A stretch of DNA of 64,000 nucleotides. It comes from Ophioderma brevispina (Eukaryota > Echinodermata > Ophiuroidea > Amphilepidida > Ophiodermatidae). Location: assembly GCA_023653785.1 (NCBI GenBank), contig JAMKCH010007086.1, positions 23,133 to 87,132 of the forward strand. The letters are read 5' to 3'. Below are positions 45,166 through 57,894 of this stretch, piece after piece. The notes under the pieces were generated by a model, which was not told the DNA's origin, ran no database searches, and was given only the letters and a program-made list of their open reading frames with translations. Each line of letters begins with the position of its first letter. Position 1 is the stretch's first letter. The position numbers were made by a program, and so were the translations under genes.

Positions 45166-46386
45166 TTCAATTTGAAATTATATTATTGTGAAACACAAAA
45201 GGTTTTGTGTTTAAACCAGGGTTATTCCTACATGAGTGAACCTTTTTTCCTTCCAACTACTCTAAAAGTGCTGTGCCGGTGAGAAAGACGCATCCAATGA
45301 GGAACTTTCGCCCCGTTAAATAAACTGTTGCAGTATTTTGGAAAGAAAAAGGCAGGTGCGTAACAGGCGGGGGGGGGGGGGGTGGGGCAGGTGGGGCAGG
45401 TTGCCCCCCTGACGACGTTGGCCGGAAAAAAATTTGCAAAAATCATGCTAAATCAGAGCCCTTTTTTGCCCTCTGACCGGGAAACATTGGCCTTTTGACC
45501 CCCCTGAGAGGGACCATTTCCAATACTGGGAAAATTTGCCCCCTCAAGCGGGCCTGGCCCGTACGCCACTGGAAAAAGGGCCACTCATGTAGGACAACAA
45601 TGGTTTAAACCCAGGTCAAAGACTCCTTTTCAGAATACCAGCCATTATGAATAAGCTTCTGAAAGCTTATGATTCACGGATAATAAAATCAATGTTTTAA
45701 ATGCCCGTATGGTGCCATATTGGATTTCAAATGGCCGCCAATATTTGGTCAACTACTCTGTATGTGACTAGTGGAAGCATGATTCTGGTGTCCTATATCT
45801 GTTAATTTTTATTTTCTAACAAGCGCAAAATTGAAGATGGTTGTCAATATTGTCGTCTTCAAAAATCTTTCAAAGTTAGTCCATATCGTCATGTGAGTGC
45901 AACCAAGTCGTAAACTGACATTTTTGGCGATATTGAGTTTATTTATATAATATGAAAAAGTAGTTCATGACGCTTAACCCCTTTACCACTTTTTTTGAAA
46001 CACAACGGTTACCAAGGGTGGGGGGGGGGGTGGTAACTCGATAATTTCGTTATAAAGCACCTGTTGCTTATGATTTTTATACCCGTGGATAGCTATGTCC
46101 TCCTTTTTTCATTTATCCCAAAATAAGTACCAACATACCGATACATGGCGTCACAATAGCGTCATCAAGTCCGCGAGTCGGCAAAATTGGCATTTTCCAC
46201 ATAAATAGCAAAAAATCCAATTTTGCGCTAAAAAACGTAGACTAGTCGGATTTTCATGCGGTTTTTAGACTTAATTATGTAAATTGGCTAGTTTTACATA
46301 CACATGGAGTTTTAATGGCCGTTACTGTGCCTAATATTTAAAAATGCACCATAAAATATCCTTGTGTGGCAACCACCCTCCACTAA
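42170..46386. other. Interval without a recognised gene
   Basis: Contains a poly-T run near 43780-43806, AATAA repeats at about 45131-45163 and a G-run at about 45370. A 119-codon frame (43165-43524) and a 70-codon frame (44813-45025) have no recognised domain. A CCATATTGGATTTCAAATGGCCGCC block at about 45716-45740 resembles the DIRS-insert arm motif. Possible unidentified repeats only. Confidence 0.3.
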
Positions 46387-46990
46387 CACTGTAAAAAAAT
46401 ATGTAATTTTACAGTAAAATCCTGGCAGCAATTCTGCCAAACAAATTACCGTAAAATTTACGTATACTGTAAATAATTAATTTACAAAATTCTTAAAAAA
46501 ACATATATATTTGGTGAGTTATTACAGAATTGTGAATGTGTGGAGAATAAAAAAGCATTGAGACGAACACCCTAACTTAGTAGGCCTATCCACCACTTTG
46601 TGACAGTGCATATACTGTAAAATTACGTTTGTTTGGAAATGTATTACATCAACTGTAAAATATAGAGTAAATTTTGAATGAAACCTGTAAAGCTATATTT
46701 TTACGGGTTTTGTTGGCAGAATTGCTGCAAGTTTTTCCTGTAACATTTAAAAAGTATTTTTCCCCTGTATATTTTAGGACTTTTAATGTCTATTGAAAAC
46801 ATTCATAGTAGTGTATCTGATGTGTTACTCATTACATTTCGAATAGATTAGATTTTGCCATTATAGCCTGGAAAATTGGAAATAAACTTTTAACAGTTTT
46901 TCCTGTATTTCCAAATTACAGCCAAATACTGTAAGTTTGGGAAGTTTTTACAGTATTTTCCTGTAAATTGCACTGTAATTTTTTAGAGTG
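46387..46990. mobile_element. CACTGTAAAAAA-ended non-autonomous element
   Basis: Starts CACTGTAAAAAAATATG and ends ATTTTTTAGAGTG, an imperfect inverted terminal repeat. TTTACAGTA/TACTGTAAA motifs are scattered in both orientations. It resembles the 41-kb MITEs in ends but its internal motif is TACAGTAA rather than TACGGAA. No ORF. Confidence 0.65.
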
Positions 46991-47262
46991 TACCTTCGAC
47001 TTTGATGTCATACCCGAACCCCGGGAAGGTGAAGGTGCACCTTCACATGTTTTTTCGCTAACATGACCGGAAAGGATATAAGAACGATTCCTAGAAGCTT
47101 TTTACGAAAGTGTTTGCATTTTAGCGCACTGGAGCGAAGTTCACTAGGGGGCCACCCCCCCCCCCCCTTTGGTAAGACTAGGGTTACTTTGATATACATT
47201 TCATGTGCCAGTCTCAATTTATTGCAGAGTTATTAAGCTAAATAGGCCTATTTAGGTGTAGA

Positions 47263-47338
47263 TACGACTGTGTTGCACTCAAATTGAATTTCTGATGAGT
47301 GCAACAAAGTCGTAACTTGTAGATACGACTTTGTTGCA
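47263..47338. repeat. Three-armed alternating hairpin
   Basis: Arm 1 TACGACTGTGTTGCACTCA (47263-47281) pairs with arm 2 TGAGTGCAACAAAGTCGTA (47296-47314) with one mismatch. Arm 2 also pairs perfectly over 15 bp with arm 3 TACGACTTTGTTGCA (47324-47338). A related single arm lies at about 45896-45915. Confidence 0.85.
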
Positions 47339-48169
47339 AGTTTACCGTAAGACAGTTTAGAATTCATTTTATTACTATGTAAAATCTTACTAATTATAAA
47401 ATATGAACCTCCCCTGTCACCTCCTCAATTCATGCCTGGTTCACAAAAAAATCCGCACGTCGCAGACACGTCGTAGTAAAGTATTACTATTCCATATTAT
47501 ATAATACTTACGATGCATTCGACGGGTGTTCAATATGTCATTAACATGGTTAAGTCTTTGTTAAATCCACCCAGGCTGCTACATGCAGCCTGCAGTACGA
47601 CTACTGCACAGGAATGCATTGAAATACATAGCCCAAGCCCGCTAAATGTGACTTGCACCGTTATTTACCCACAGCAGCCGACAACATCCCTCTGGGTTAT
47701 TGTTATGACTGCCATTGTTCAAATAGAGTCTCTTCAACAGACTTTAGTAGGCGTCTGTGAAAATTTGATATCCGGGTTTAATAATCAGGATTTAAAACAA
47801 AAATACGTGACCGGTTAGAAGTTTTTCTGTATAACGGTTTTAGGTGGTATAAAAGGAACCATTTTTGACAAAAAAAAAATCCTACACGGTCTTCGATTTT
47901 TCTTGCGAAATCGAACTCCGTGTTTTCAAATGGCAGTAGTGCGTGAACTGATGCTGGTGTAATCCATGCACAGCGGGATGTTGTTGGCTGCTCTGATATT
48001 TACCACAATCATTGTAGTATAACGCATCAACAACGCAAAAGGTGATCACAAACAAAGCTGTCCATTGACGCCTGTATAGAAGATTCTAGTGACAAGTCAC
48101 CGACGCTGAATTCGCGCATGTGTAGTACATTCGGGTGACTGACCTAAATATACACACAATCGAATGTGT
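47339..48169. other. Interval without a recognised gene
   Basis: A 101-codon plus-strand frame (47513-47818) has no motif I recognise. Confidence 0.3.
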
Positions 48170-48321
48170 TTACATTGTACGTGTCATGCAAACCATGCTT
48201 GACCGCGCCCACAAACACGTTTCCGCGCATATAATTATGACAGCAATCAATACTCCCATTGCAATTCCCAGTTCAAACTTGGTTCCACTGCCGGAAAATA
48301 GCCATGCATATTTCCATTGTC
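48170..48321 (-). CDS. Possible transmembrane exon or fragment in repeat copy B
   Basis: The minus strand reads SGSGTKFELGIAMGVLIAVI and then IICAETCLWARSSM, a 20-residue hydrophobic segment followed by basic residues, ending in TAA. It looks like the membrane anchor of a type I protein. The equivalent place in copy A is broken. No signal peptide or ectodomain is attached, so it may be chance. Confidence 0.2.
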
Positions 48322-48860
48322 ACCGTATTTAAAGTGAATGTCACCTTGCATGATGACACTGTGGGTTCAGGAATGATCTAAGTAATACCGACACAGATAG
48401 TACATCTCACTAGTCACATTATATCGCGCATAATCTACGATTATTTAGGAGTACCTTTTCAACCCTCAATTCCCGGGATTGACTCATGGCGCAACGTTAC
48501 AAACATAAAACAAACACCAACACTCAACAACGGAAAGACTTATATAAATTCGGTTTTCAGCTTCCGATAGCCGAGACCATACCGGATTTTCCCATTATCA
48601 TTGCGCATATAATTTTGACAAGCTGAGGTCTAAAAAGTCTCTCGAACGTCATGAACATACATTGAGGAATTTCCAAAATCTCCCCAAGCTGTATCAGAAA
48701 TATGACGTCACCATTCAGTAATGAGAGTAATGAGCGGCGCTCTTCATTTGTAAATTGTATTGAAGAAGCGTGTACGTGGTGATCAGGACAATGAATGACT
48801 ACATTCAAAGTTCTCAATGTTCTTCTCCAAGCCCCACCGGTGGAGAATTGAACGGGTCGG
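48240..48860 (-). repeat. Unidentified dispersed repeat, copy B
   Basis: Inverted relative to copy A at 36060-36640, about 12 kb away. Differences are substitutions and short indels. The flanks of the two copies differ outside these limits except for weak similarity on the low-coordinate side. Confidence 0.85.
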
Positions 48861-49039
48861 CCATTACGGTCATTACACAATAAACATGTAAACATTGCAT
48901 CACATATTACGTAAAGCCACACAACGCGTGTTTTGTTACACAACAAACATGTACAAATAACACTCTCAATTGCAAATCCTGCACAGTTTTTATGTATTTT
49001 GATCTTTTTTTGCAAATATATTGTGCCAAAAATACACAA
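48557..49039 (-). CDS. Unrecognised 160-residue open frame overlapping repeat copy B
   Basis: This is one of the longest open frames in the window outside low-complexity sequence. It has two CLLCN motifs near residues 31 and 51 and a C-terminal half (LLSLLNGDVIFLIQLGEI onward) inside the shared repeat. Copy A has stops in the same frame. No domain recognised; it may be a relic ORF of the repeat or a chance frame. Confidence 0.2.
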   Translation of the reverse strand: MCIFGTIYLQKKIKIHKNCAGFAIESVICTCLLCNKTRVVWLYVICDAMFTCLLCNDRNGRPVQFSTGGAWRRTLRTLNVVIHCPDHHVHASSIQFTNEERRSLLSLLNGDVIFLIQLGEILEIPQCMFMTFERLFRPQLVKIICAMIMGKSGMVSAIGS

Positions 49040-50936
49040 CTTTGCTAAACAGTCAATTTAACATAAGAAATAGGTAATATTTTTTTACCCCAAAAAATGT
49101 TCCTTATTTTACCAAGTGAAAGTTTACATTTAATTTTTTTTTTACATATTGTTTTCTTTGTGTAGCCAGTACACAAACCCGCCCTCCCTAACATATAACT
49201 AAATATAGAGAGATTTGTGGCAATTGTAGCTTTTTAAGATCTTTGAATGCAGCCATACAGGCCGCCATCTTGGATTGTGAGCCTGTTAACGAAGTGTCAG
49301 AAAACTGTGAGCTGAGAATTGCAAGGTTATAACTGACATTTTGCTCATTTTGAGGTATGGACGTTTTAAAGGGGCATTTCGTGATCCACAGCCTCGTCCC
49401 CCGACTTACCTAAAAAAGTCGAGATTTTTATATCATCTGAACCGTTATCCTTAGAGTAATATTCCTTGTAAACCAATTGTGCGTGCAATTCGGGTCGTAT
49501 TTGTAAAGAAATTCCCAATTGTTTTGGTATTTTCTGTCCCGTTAAGGACAGAATACCGCACGGTGGCCTATGGGGCACCGTGTGGGAAACAAACAATTTG
49601 CTCATACACAAACCGCAAAATCAGGAGCAACTCAAATTTTGTAAACAGTTTTTCTCAAGGATATCTAGTAAACCATGAATAAAACAGAAAGGTTGCTAGA
49701 ACCCGAAATGCCCTTTAATTTACAAAAACACTACAAAACAAAAGAAATTTTAACCGGAAGTGGACTTTTTAAAAACAAATTTAATTTGGAAAAAAACCAA
49801 ACAAGTTAATAATTAAAGCTAGCAAATTACGTTTCAAAAATATATGTTATCTCACAAAAACTCAAAATGTCACTTAAAGACCTATCAGTGATTTCAACCG
49901 AAGGTCCAAATCATGAAATTTGCAGAAATACTTAAAAGTGAAGGATAAATCTGTAGAATCATCATAAGATTTTTTTCAACTAAAAATTGACATTAAAGGA
50001 AGAAAATAGTAGTTTTCAAGGTATGACCTCCATTCATTACAGTACGTTGTCCGTTCGGACATAATGACTTAAACATCCTACTTTATTCGTATTAGTCCTG
50101 CGTTTGGTTCTATCACTTGCAGGGTATGTTAGGTTACCTATAACCATGTATAACCTGTTCCAGAACATGTCACAAATCTGATTCTTGATGATTTTTTTCG
50201 ATTTTCTGATAGTCAAATCACTGATAGTGCATTAAAAACCTTGTAATTCTCAGCCTCACTGCAGCTACAAAGTTTAAAGATCCCCGGAAATGAGATAATA
50301 AACCTACCCAAATCTTTATTGGACATTCCATTCCAATAAACAGGAGCAGAAAAAAGAATACCTACCAGTGCTCATTAGTAACTATTGATTTTTCCAGTCA
50401 GTGTCCTGAATAGATTAACACCAGTCACCTGGATTTTTCATTACTCTCTGAAAAATCATTGATATGTCACAATTAAGGGTTGTTTTTATTTGGTAAAATT
50501 TTATATTTGATAATTGTTGTTTTATTATAGGTCCCCCCCAATAGGTCCCCCCCCCCCCCCCCCTTGGGGTGCCAGTCTCTCTTGCTATTCCGTGCTGGCC
50601 CTATTCTCTGATCAAACTTTTTCACCTCTTGCCCTAGACGCCGCGTTTCCCCGGACACCGTAGTGGCTTAGCTCACGACTAGGGCTTTGGCGGACTCGTC
50701 TCTTTCCACAGTTTTCGTAGTGAAATACCAGGTAATCACCTAAAACGCCCCAGATATCTATGATGTAGCCAACATTTTAACATTGTACGCATGAACGCCT
50801 TCGAATGGTTTCAACAGGGAAACGCTGAAAAACATACCAAACAGCTACTCGGAGCCAAAAAGTGGAATTTTATTTATGATTTTAATTAAATGACCCGTGA
50901 CGGCACATAAGTATCAGAGGGGGGAAGGATGGTCAT
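49040..50936. other. Interval without a recognised gene
   Basis: A GGCCGCCATCTTGGATT block at about 49260 resembles the DIRS-insert arms. A C-run of about 18 bases lies near 50547-50564. No coding region recognised. Confidence 0.35.
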
Positions 50937-52871
50937 TGGAGGGGGAAGGACAAATGATCCCATGACACTGCATGATTAAGGCCTCTTCGGAAGCATTGGA
51001 TGCTCTTGAACGTCCATACAAACATCTTTCTCGTCAAATTGATACCAATTTTGAACCGATTTTGGAGTAATTTTTAATTTACAATTCGAATCATATTCGC
51101 TTACTCAAAAGTGTAAATTTAGAATTTTTATGACGTTGTTTTTAAGTAGGTACGGTTTAACCAGGGCTTAAAGTATTATATTTTCAACACTTATTAATAA
51201 CATCCCGCTAATTAGCTCAGCGTTAGGCTCGTCCCGTGATACTTGAATCTCAGGTTCGAACCCCATCCGGGGCCACTATTTTTTTTTCGCTCCTCTTTCA
51301 ATCCTCCTATAATTAATAATTTAGGCACTAATGGTATTCAACGTACTACTTAGATTTTTATTTCATTTTTTTTTTCTGGAAAAATCCGTTTTGTTATAGG
51401 TTCCGGTTCGGCCCGTATCAAATGAATACCCGTACACAATACGAAATTATTGTGAATACCGAACCAAGGGTGGTGAAAGAGTCTGGCCATACACTAAGCA
51501 AATATTATCATGATCATGAATGATGAACAACATCCGCAACATCAGAGGTGAGAGGATGCATCCCCGTATGGGTATAATGCATCCTCTACCACAAGAAAAT
51601 CCTTCATCAACAAAACAATCATTCTCCAAGCGAAGGAGCCATTTTTCACAAACCTATGTGCAACATCAAAACAGTTCAAGACATGTACCTACCAGTACAG
51701 GAAAATTCCCTTCAGGCATGCCTTCACAAAAACCCAAGGGCCCTATTTGGAGTTATTTGGATTTCATTATTGTGAGATATGCATTTATTGGCGATTGTCT
51801 ATACCCATCATGCCCCACCCCATGCGCCTGGGGGATGCGCCAAAAATCTCAAAATATACAAGCTGCCCATTCAAATTGGCCAGACGCAACACATGGCATC
51901 TAGGCCTATCTCTAGTTCCGAAAACTCTGGATAATCTCTTTCTGTGCATCGTGTTTCTTTTGTTCTCTTTCCCTACACTGGTTTTCACCTGATCTTTTTC
52001 GTTCATTTGTGATTGGTACATTGGGGTATGTGTCCTTGTTATGTTGTGTGATGTGGCTTTTATGCAGTGTGTGAGCGGATGTGGAAGGAAGGATGTTGGT
52101 GATGGATGGTGGCCAAAACTTTTATTGACTTTGTGTGGGAGAGATCTGAAGGGGAGGTGAAGAATGTTAGTTGATGCATGTCAGTTATTTGGCTATAATT
52201 GGTTGCTATTTATGTCAATATTGAAGAAATGATAATCAATTAATCCCCTGACAAGAGTTTGCAAATTTAGTTTAATTAGGACTTTAGGTTAAGAAGAGTT
52301 TAGGGTTAGCTTAAGTAGAATTTAGAGTGAGTTAAAATTACATTAGTGTTTAAGGACTTATTGGCAGTGAAATGGGGCCTGTGATTTGAGAAATGTGACA
52401 TGCTTCGCGCGGTTTGATGGCGTTAATTTTGATGTTGTTGAATTGGAATGCATTTAGGCTGTGCACACCCTTTGAATTCGGCGGCCTCGGCAAAATGAAT
52501 AAACTGCATGTTGGGGGATTTGGTGGCAGAATGCTGAATTCATCCCCTCTATTTTGGAAGTTCCAGATGTTATTTGTATGACATGACGTGTAGACTGCAA
52601 AAAGTCTGCAAAGTGTGGTCATGTTGTGTGACCAATATGGCGCGTTGCAATCGGTGACGAACTCCAATCGTGGCTATGCCATGTTTGTCAGACAGTTTCT
52701 GTAGGGTTAAATTTTTAACAGTTTTTCATATTTCATATCGCACATGTTGGCATTGCCAGCTCTCCCGTATAACCAGAGATTTCTCGGGGTTAGTACAGAG
52801 ACTGAAACAAGTCTATTGATGTGCTTGGGTAGATGCATGGCTTTATCGCCTCGATCGCATGCCCGAGGTGT
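50937..52871 (+). repeat. 1.94-kb direct tandem duplication, unit 1
   Basis: The unit from AAGGACAAATGATC to GGCTTTATCGCC aligns in order with 52872-54820. Matching landmarks include CGGAAGCATT, the tRNA-like segment, ATGCATCCCCGTATGGGTAT, CAATCGTGGCTATGCCATGT and TTTGTCAGACAGTTTCTGTAG. Open frames in the two units are not conserved between them. Confidence 0.9.
51204..51277 (+). other. tRNA-like segment in unit 1
   Basis: CGCTAATTAGCTCAGCGTTAGG (D-arm/A-box type) and GGTTCGAACCCC (B-box, 51253-51264). The acceptor strands do not pair convincingly, so it is a tRNA pseudogene or SINE head. Confidence 0.5.
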
Positions 52872-54820
52872 TTGGCGGGGAAAGGAACAAATGATCACAT
52901 GACATGCATTATTAATCCGTCTTCGGAAGCATTCGGATGCTCGGAAACGTCTACAAAAACATCTTTCTCTTCAAATTGATACCAAATTTGACCCGATTTT
53001 GGAGTATTGTTTAGATCTCTTACAATCGAATCAGTATTCGCTACTCAAAAGTTTAAATTTAGATTTTGTTTGGACCGTTGTTTTTAAGTAGGTTAAGTTT
53101 ACACCGCAGCGCTTAAGTAAAAAAATTAATTTTCCAACCTTATTAATAACTTCCCGCTCTAGCTCAGCGGTTATGAGGCCCTCGGCCCGTATACTGAGAT
53201 AGCTCAGGTTCGACCCCATCCTGGGCGCACTATTTTTTTCCTTTCCTCTTTCACATCTTCCTATAATTAATAATTTTAGGCACTAAATGGTATCAAGTAC
53301 TTAATTAGTTTTATTTCATTTTTTCTGGAACAATACTGTTTAGGTTCCGGTTCGGAGACCGTCTGACACATGAATCACTCGGTACAAAGAAAGTATTGTG
53401 AATACCGAACCAAAGGGAATGGTGAAAGCTGGCCATGGACCTACAAATATTATCATGATAATGAATGATGCAAAACATCCGCCAATCAGTAGGTGAGAGT
53501 ATGCATTCCCCGTATGGGTATTGCATCATCTCACCACCAGAATCCTATTCATCAACAACAATCATTCTCCAGCGAAGGACATTTCACAAACCTCTGTGCA
53601 ACATCAACACAGTTCAGGACAGTACCTACCAGTACCGATTGAAATCTTCAGCATCTCCTTCAACAAACAACCCAAGGGCCCTTGGAAGTTATTTGGAATT
53701 TTTCTTCATGATGAGTATTCATTTATTGGCGCATGTCTATACCCATCCTGCCCCCACCCCACGCGCCTCTGGGGATGCGCCACAACATCAAATGTACAGC
53801 TGGCCCCTTCATCTGGCCAGAACTCAACGCATGGCATCTAAGGCCTATCTCTAGTTCCGAAAACTCTGGATATCCTTCTTTTTCTGTGCAATCTGGTTTC
53901 TTTTGTTCCTTCCTCCACTATGTTTCACCTGATCTTTTTTCTTTCCTTTGTGATTGGTCCACTTGGGTATGTGTCCTTTGTTTATGTTTTGTGGTGATGT
54001 GGCTTTTATGCCGTGGGGAGCTTGATGCTGGAAGTGAGGAGTGTGGTGAGGCTTTTGGACCAAAACTTTTATTGATTTTGTGTGGGAGATCTGAATTTGA
54101 GGTGAAGAATGTAGTTGATGCAGTAAGTTATGTGGCCATATAAATTCCAGTTTTGCTATTTATGTGCAATATTGAAATAAAATTATAATTCAATAAGGTC
54201 CCCTGCCAAGTTTGCAAATGTAGTTATTTAGGAAATTTTAGGTTTAAAGACAGTTTAGGGTTAGCTGAGTAGAATTTCAAGATGAGTTAAAATATACTTA
54301 GGGTTTCGGCTTATTGGCAGAAATGTGGGCCTGTGTTTGACTTGCAATGCTTCGCGCGGTTTGATGGCGTTAAATTTGATGGTTAATTGGAATGTTTAGT
54401 GTTGTGGCCACAACCCTGTGAATTCGTCGGCCTCCGGCGAATAACTCATGTTTGGGGGATGTTGAGTGGCAGAATGCTGAATTCATCCCAGTTTGAATTT
54501 TTGAAGTTCACAGCATGTTTTGTGTATGCCATGAAGCTGTGTAGAATGCCAAATGCTGCAATTATGTGTCATGTTGTGTGACGCCATTTGGCCGCTTTGC
54601 AATCGGTGATGAAATTCCAATCGTGGCTATGCCATGTTTGTCAGACAGTTTCTGTAGTTTAAATTTACAGTTTTTCATATTTCATCTCGACAGTTTGTCA
54701 TTGCACTTCTCCGTATAACCAGAGTTCTCGGGTTATACAAGACTTGAAACAAGTCATTTATTGTGCTTTGGTTGAATGCCATGGCTTTATCGCCCTCGAT
54801 TGCAATCCGATGTGTTTGCG
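52872..54820 (+). repeat. 1.94-kb direct tandem duplication, unit 2
   Basis: Second unit. Compared with unit 1, single-base insertions and deletions are very frequent, for example in the block after AATGATG at 53465 versus 51520. Confidence 0.9.
53152..53230 (+). other. tRNA-like segment in unit 2
   Basis: CTCTAGCTCAGCGGTTATGAGG and GGTTCGACCCC (B-box 53208-53218), closer to a canonical tRNA than the unit 1 copy, but the two ends (CCCGCTC, GGGCGCA) do not form a proper acceptor stem. Confidence 0.5.
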
Positions 54821-57800
54821 GTTCAGTAACAAACACTTCATTTGTCGTGTGCCTGCATAAAAAGGGGCTGTCTAAAGTCCTGTGATGGTTCATTGTACAC
54901 TTTCATTACTTGTAATCTTTAAATCCCACCGGTTCCAAGTTTAGCTCAAACGTTCAGCTGTGGTCAACAACCGGCTCACATTGTGGTGTCCACTGTTACT
55001 TAAATTTTAAGGGACCTGCAGGGTGGGATGCAAAATTCGGAAGTGGGGTGAATTTCGTGTTTTTCTTTTCTTCTGGTGGGTTGGGTTTTTTTGTTTTTAT
55101 TAAGCTAAAATATTTTTTGGGATTAGTTTTAAATTGTTTTTTGTGTCTTTTTAGTATTTGTATGGGTTAAATCAGAGCCTTATCCCCAGTGTCTAAGGTC
55201 ATTGCACAGTGTTTGCGTTCAATTAACATGTTTTTAATTGGCCTGTGGCCGTCCGGGGTGTTGGCGGACTACCTCCTTTTTATTGTGGTGTTAGGTCCCG
55301 TTTAGTTATTGAGACTAGGACAAGTTGAAGTGATGAAGCGAACTTGTCGAAATTCTCACTTGTGGCTTTATTTCGATTCTAACATTAGAAAAGACGTCAG
55401 TTTTGCAATATTAGTTATTTTGAACGTAATAACACGCCGACTTCAAGGGAAAGGTACGATTGAACTTTATGCAAATGCCTATGGGTTAAATTTATTGGTG
55501 TAAATGGGTCGAAGTCCTGTAGTTTTGGTTTTTGCATTTTCGTGCAAGGTTTCGAGTTATAAAACATAGTAGGCCTCCATAGTGTGTGGGGTGTGACTTT
55601 GCAGTTGAAAATCAAGTGTGTTTGTGTCATTTGAAACGCAACATGTTCAAAACGCTGTCCCTGTGATAGATGCAGAACGATTGAAATTTTTGGCGTCGTC
55701 AGTGTTTTTGCAAATGTACGTCATAGTTTTGTAGGCCTATGCCTGCTGGTGATGCACAGGCTTTGCAGCATTTCTGAAGAGTTTTGTATTTTTTTTTTGA
55801 AGGCTTGGTGAATTTGGATGTGATTGCTTATGTTTTTGTAACTTTCGGTTCAGGTGAGTGGCTGGGCAATTTTGTCGCTCACGATCGCGTTGTATTTTTT
55901 GTGCACTTAAAAATCTGGCGTTTTGTGGGGTGGCTAGGGCCAGAAATGTCAGAACCCCAACTCCCCCCATTCTGCCCTTTGGTAGTTGCACTTGTGACAT
56001 TGTGTAAACTCACACCCGGGAAACATCATGCCTTCGAATGGTACAGTAGATTGTACATGTTAAGTTTGGCGTGCACGGGCCTACATGGTAGCGAATTAAC
56101 GGCTCAGGGGTGGGGGGGGGGGCTCCTTAGTAATTAGTGTTGTTTATTATAAGTACATTAAAAGAGTTTCTAGTTTAAGGGAGGCTAGAGTTTTAATAGA
56201 TTTGTCAATCTTGGTCTGGGTTGTTTTTTTTTAAATTTTAAATTCGGATTTAAATCACACATTTTAGCCACATTGTATTGCCTGTTGCGTGAAATGTTTT
56301 TGTTTCCATTCTTATTTGATCCAATTTTTTGATGTTTAATCTCAAAGATAATTAAAATGAAATTTAATGTGATTGTTCCTGCTGTTCATGGCTGTGGTCA
56401 TTGCATCAGTAGCCGTGCCATTTTTGGGCTTGCTGATGGTTCTGACTTGGGTCATGATTGGCAGAGCTAGTTACTTCAAAATTATTCCGTGTCACTAAAT
56501 TAGAACTGATAGTAATTAAACAAGATTTGATGTCTTTGAGAAGTACAAAGTTATTTTAGTGAAATTGTTTATTATTTGTATGAGTCAAATTTTCTGGGCA
56601 CATTTCATACTTCTAATGTTCGTGGGTAAAAACTAGTCACATACATTTTTTCAATTAAATCCATATTCATGCCATATCGCCTCCTCCGCTCGTCCGTGAC
56701 AAATTTTGGTGGCAGTAATAGTTATGGTATAATTGGTATAATAGTATTTTTTTTTGATTCTAATTAACCACTATTCATGCCGCGGGACCGCGTCTTGTAG
56801 ACAGGGGGCATGTGTCAAGAATTGATCATAGCGGTGCCACTTGTTAAAATAATAGCGCCATCTTTTGTTGAATTTTAGTTAGGTTGAAAGGAGAGCGGAA
56901 GTAGGCTTGCCCTTCCTGTAAATCCCGGCCGGGTGTTTTCCTGTTTGAAAACTTTCGCGCGCAAGCTTTTGTGTTTATTTTAGATTTTCCAGCTGGGTGA
57001 ATCGTGTATTGCTAATTGTAAACATAAGTGACTGCTTGATCGTTTCGCCTCGCTTGGGCCAAGACTGGCACAGGTGTTTGACGAGGTGTAAGACACCGTC
57101 TCGGTAAGGGGCGTCCCATAGACTCTCATGAATACACACGCTGTAGTTTCGGTGAATTTTCTATTTGTTTGGTTGTCTAATCTTCAAGATTTAACAGGGA
57201 TTTTAAACCAGTCACGTTAACTGGTTGGTCCCCGTGAATTAAGAATAGTTTTTAGCTCTCGGCACAACTGGGGGAGAACTCTATTTTTTGGATAGTTCTT
57301 AGAACGTTTAAATTCAAATAAAATGGCCGCTGATTGAGTTGTGTGGGTGGTAAGTCGTACAGCCTATTTATCTTTCGCTGGACTGACTCTTTAGGTATTG
57401 GTAGTGATATTCTCCACTTATAATGGCGTTTCGACTTGCAAAAAGTTGTGGTGGGAACTTTTATCAGGGACTTCGACACTCTGCATACGGGTGACGATTG
57501 GACGTATTCGCCCAATTAATGAGTGGAACACAAATTTTTCCAGTTAAATGACATTCTGTTCCATTTTAAAGAATGGAATAAGGGATAGGGAAAAAACGGG
57601 ACGTGGAAATTTAAACTGCTTGTCTGTAGGAGTTTTGTGATTGGTTTTCTAATTTGTAAATACCTGGTTAAGTCTTCAAATTCTGCACTTATGCACTTCG
57701 AGTGCGCACTCGGCCACAGATATCTTTCTGGGGGCCCCAAATTGCACCTCAAATTTTATTTTATGTAGTCAGGGATGGTTTTGTAATGCAAGTATGGCGG

Positions 57801-57894
57801 TGTCCAGTCATTTTTTTGAGGAGTGGGGTAAATCTGTGGGTTGGGAATGTACTTGTATCACGGTCATCTGTTTGATCCGACAAGATTGTAAGGG
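54821..57894. other. Interval without a recognised gene
   Basis: Frames such as 55309-55503 (+), 55784-56137 (+) and 57252-57515 (-) lack recognisable motifs. No RNA gene recognised. Confidence 0.3.

Noticed and set aside
48135..48332. 65-codon plus-strand frame
   Set aside because: Antisense to the more plausible transmembrane-like frame; no motif of its own.
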